This document shows positions 4,893 through 5,763 of a DNA stretch of 5,763 nucleotides, one piece after another. Below the pieces are notes generated by a model that saw only the letters and a list, made by a program, of their open reading frames with translations, was not told the origin of the DNA and ran no database searches. The position numbers were made by a program, and so were the translations under genes. The first letter of the stretch is position 1, and each line of letters opens with the position of its first letter. The DNA comes from Deltaproteobacteria bacterium (lineage in GTDB: Bacteria; Desulfobacterota_C; Deferrisomatia; Deferrisomatales; JACRMM01), in the NCBI GenBank assembly GCA_016218905.1, contig JACRCS010000815.1, forward strand, positions 1 to 5,763, written 5' to 3'.

Positions 4893-5075
4893 TCACTCCG
4901 GATCCAGCAGGGCGGCCTCCGTCCCCCAGTAGTAGCACTCCCGGCTCTCTTCCGGAGCGGCGCTGGAGACACCGGCGAGCTCGAATCCTCCGGGCTCCGA
5001 TTCGCAGGTGATGGTCAACTCCGCCTCGTTTCCGCACGACTCACACGCGCACTCCCGTTCCCTGAGCTCGCCCAT
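4893..5075 (-). CDS. Small protein with a degenerate, duplicated zinc-knuckle
   Basis: A 60-residue soluble protein that I do not recognise by name. It has five cysteines: C9, C11, C14, C24 and C47. The N-terminal CESCGNEAEL (11-20) looks like half of a zinc ribbon. Near the C-terminus CYYWGTEAAL (47-56) repeats its pattern (C-x2-[C/W]-G-[N/T]-E-A-x-L) with tryptophan in place of the second cysteine. A four-cysteine ribbon is therefore incomplete unless C9 or C24 substitutes. ATG 5075 is chosen because AAGGAGG (5082-5088) lies six bases upstream; an in-frame GTG at 5081 overlaps that site. It follows the 91-residue gene by 24 bases on the same strand and both have strong Shine-Dalgarno sites, so they are probably one operon. 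Coding is likely from the ribosome site, motif and spacing; function is unknown, with metal binding or a rubredoxin-like role possible. Confidence 0.75.
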   Translation of the reverse strand: MGELRERECACESCGNEAELTITCESEPGGFELAGVSSAAPEESRECYYWGTEAALLDPE

Positions 5076-5081
5076 GGGCAC

Positions 5082-5088
5082 CCTCCTT
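5082..5088 (-). promoter_or_regulatory. Shine-Dalgarno that decides the 60-residue protein start
   Basis: AAGGAGG on the minus strand leaves six bases before ATG 5075 and abuts the alternative GTG at 5081, which rules the GTG out. Confidence 0.7.
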
Positions 5089-5099
5089 TCGCGGCCGGG

Positions 5100-5375
5100 T
5101 CAGCGGGGGCTGCAGGCCGCCAGCACGCCGTTCAGCTTCGATCGATAGATCCTGCAGACGTCCTGCGTCATCTTGGTCTCGCAGGAATCGAGCTTCTCCT
5201 GCAGGTCGGCGAGCTCGGGCAGGACCTCCTCTACCCTCGCCGGATCGCAGCCCACCTTTTCCAGGCAGACGCAGAGCTCGTCGAGCTTCGTCTTCTCCGC
5301 ACGGCTCGGCGTCTCCGCCAAGCGGGCACGCAAGCTCTCGACCAAATCGCAGAATCCGAGCTTCGACTGGGCCAT
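5100..5375 (-). CDS. Small helical cysteine-containing protein, unknown function
   Basis: A 91-residue protein that I do not recognise. It is mostly charged and leucine-rich and probably an alpha-helical bundle: heptad-like stretches at about 6-21, 25-40 and 47-66, then 67-88. Seven cysteines are spread through it (C9, C35, C37, C43, C65, C74, C88) without a CXXC or CXXCH motif, so neither a zinc ribbon nor heme attachment is indicated; disulfides, a metal or a cluster between helices are possible. No signal peptide or membrane segment is seen, so a cytoplasmic location is likely. ATG 5375 is chosen because AGGAGGG (5381-5387) is five bases upstream; starting at 5426 would put that site inside the gene. 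It is the first gene of a two-gene unit with the 60-residue zinc-knuckle protein. Coding confidence rests on the ribosome site, the sensible composition and the tight pairing. Confidence 0.75.
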   Translation of the reverse strand: MAQSKLGFCDLVESLRARLAETPSRAEKTKLDELCVCLEKVGCDPARVEEVLPELADLQEKLDSCETKMTQDVCRIYRSKLNGVLAACSPR

Positions 5376-5411
5376 TCCATCCCTCCTCTCCGGACGGTCG
5401 ACGACAGGCGC

Positions 5412-5440
5412 AAGGTAAGGATTCACGAGGGCGGGGCCAA
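5412..5440 (-). promoter_or_regulatory. Weak sigma70-like promoter candidate for the small cysteine genes
   Basis: On the minus strand TTGGCC (5440-5435) and TACCTT (5417-5412) are separated by 17 bases and lie 37 bases before ATG 5375. The matches are 4/6 and 3/6, so this rests mainly on spacing and position. Confidence 0.25.
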
Positions 5441-5546
5441 TGGGACGGGCGGGTAAAGCTGCGTAGCGCGTGGGGAGGAGAGGGCATAGGCGCTAACTTA
5501 GAGACACGAACACCGGGGAACCGGGGGTGACGACGGGGTTCTATCT

Positions 5547-5570
5547 CTCACAGAGACACAGAGAACACAG
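5547..5570. repeat. Short CACAG-type repeat patch
   Basis: Three units of growing length, CTCACAG (5547-5553), AGACACAG (5554-5561) and AGAACACAG (5562-5570), stand out as AT-richer than their surroundings. A decayed relative, GAGACACGAACAC, lies at 5501-5513. Confidence 0.5.
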
Positions 5571-5651
5571 CGCGGCCGTTGGCCGCAACCAAACGGAAGT
5601 GCCGGAAGATCGGACTGCCGCGGCATATCCGGCGAGCTCACGCCTACCCGC

Positions 5652-5761
5652 CCACAGGTACCCCGGAAACCTCGGGGCTCGCGCTTCGCGCGCCCGCCCG
5701 GGCTCGACGGGTCGGCTCGGGCGGCTTCGGCCCCGAGGCTTTCCGGGGCGCCCCCCTGTGG
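5652..5761. repeat. Long imperfect inverted repeat with two inner stem-loops (REP/MITE-like or structured RNA)
   Basis: The outer arms pair as CCACAGG (5652-5658) with CCTGTGG (5755-5761), CCCCGGAAA (5661-5669) with TTTCCGGGG (5740-5748), and CCTCGGGGC (5670-5678) with GCCCCGAGG (5730-5738): 25 pairs broken only by an asymmetric internal loop and one bulged C (5739). Inside are two further stems, CGCGC-TTC-GCGCG (5680-5692) and CCGCCCG (5694-5700) with CGGGCGG (5718-5724), giving a three-way junction. A GGC-TTCG-GCC tetraloop hairpin at 5723-5732 is an alternative fold. No reading frame is associated. It could be a repeated palindromic element, a miniature transposon relic or a non-coding RNA; the strand cannot be told. 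Confidence 0.7.
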
Positions 5762-5763
5762 AC

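Larger units (their letters stand above)
5376..5763. other. Gene-free region with repeats and structured DNA
   Basis: I see no convincing gene in these 388 bases on either strand. The region holds the Shine-Dalgarno and a weak promoter candidate for the 91-residue gene, a patch of CACAG-type short repeats (5547-5570), a 6-bp hairpin GCGGCC-GTT-GGCCGC (5572-5586) and the long inverted-repeat element at 5652-5761. No tRNA or rRNA was recognised. Confidence 0.7.

Noticed and set aside
4863..5456. 197-residue plus-strand open frame
   Set aside because: Antisense to the two small cysteine genes, which have strong ribosome sites and sensible cysteine patterns; this frame has neither.
5652..5761. 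tRNA or integron attC site
   Set aside because: The branched fold has no recognisable anticodon arm or T-loop, and the arms lack the attC core-site consensus.

Overview
The window is GC-rich, gene-dense Gram-negative DNA. Inner-membrane LPS export subunits (LptF/LptG) show an outer membrane. A periplasmic tetraheme cytochrome of the c3 type, a clostridial-type 2[4Fe-4S] ferredoxin and a Crp/Fnr-family regulator point to an anaerobe that moves electrons through hemes and Fe-S clusters. A deltaproteobacterial lineage (Desulfobacterota, e.g. a metal- or sulfur-reducing group) fits best; this is inference from gene content, not from a marker gene.

Layout, left to right. 1-86: an array of short heptamer repeats in two opposed orientations, running into a strong intrinsic terminator (81-111). 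135-314 (-): small ferredoxin. 389-952 (-): cysteine-rich zinc-ribbon protein, preceded by a TTGAC-N4-GTCAA palindrome placed exactly where a class II Fnr-type activator would sit. 1085-1777 (-): cysteine-free Crp/Fnr-family regulator whose recognition helix carries the E-x2-S-R signature expected for TTGA-type half-sites. 1912-2994 (-) and 2991-4145 (-): lptG and lptF, joined by a 4-base GTGA stop/start overlap. 4146-4438: divergent intergenic region with a nonamer repeat array, two back-to-back hairpins and a palindrome. 4439-4804 (+): secreted tetraheme cytochrome c. 4805-4892: convergent intergenic region of GC-rich hairpins. 4893-5075 (-) and 5100-5375 (-): two small cysteine-containing proteins of unknown function in a likely operon. 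5376-5763: no gene, but a repeat patch and a long multi-branched inverted-repeat element.

How the parts may work together: the regulator, the zinc-ribbon protein and the ferredoxin form a minus-strand cluster that looks like a redox- or NO-responsive unit, the regulator plausibly acting on the palindrome just downstream of its own gene. The lptFG pair is housekeeping envelope biogenesis. The cytochrome is transcribed away from lptF and would carry low-potential electrons in the periplasm. The most unusual material lies in the two orphan cysteine proteins and in the intergenic repeats and hairpins, which share an inverted, head-to-head design at several scales. No complete, clearly new multi-gene system is visible.
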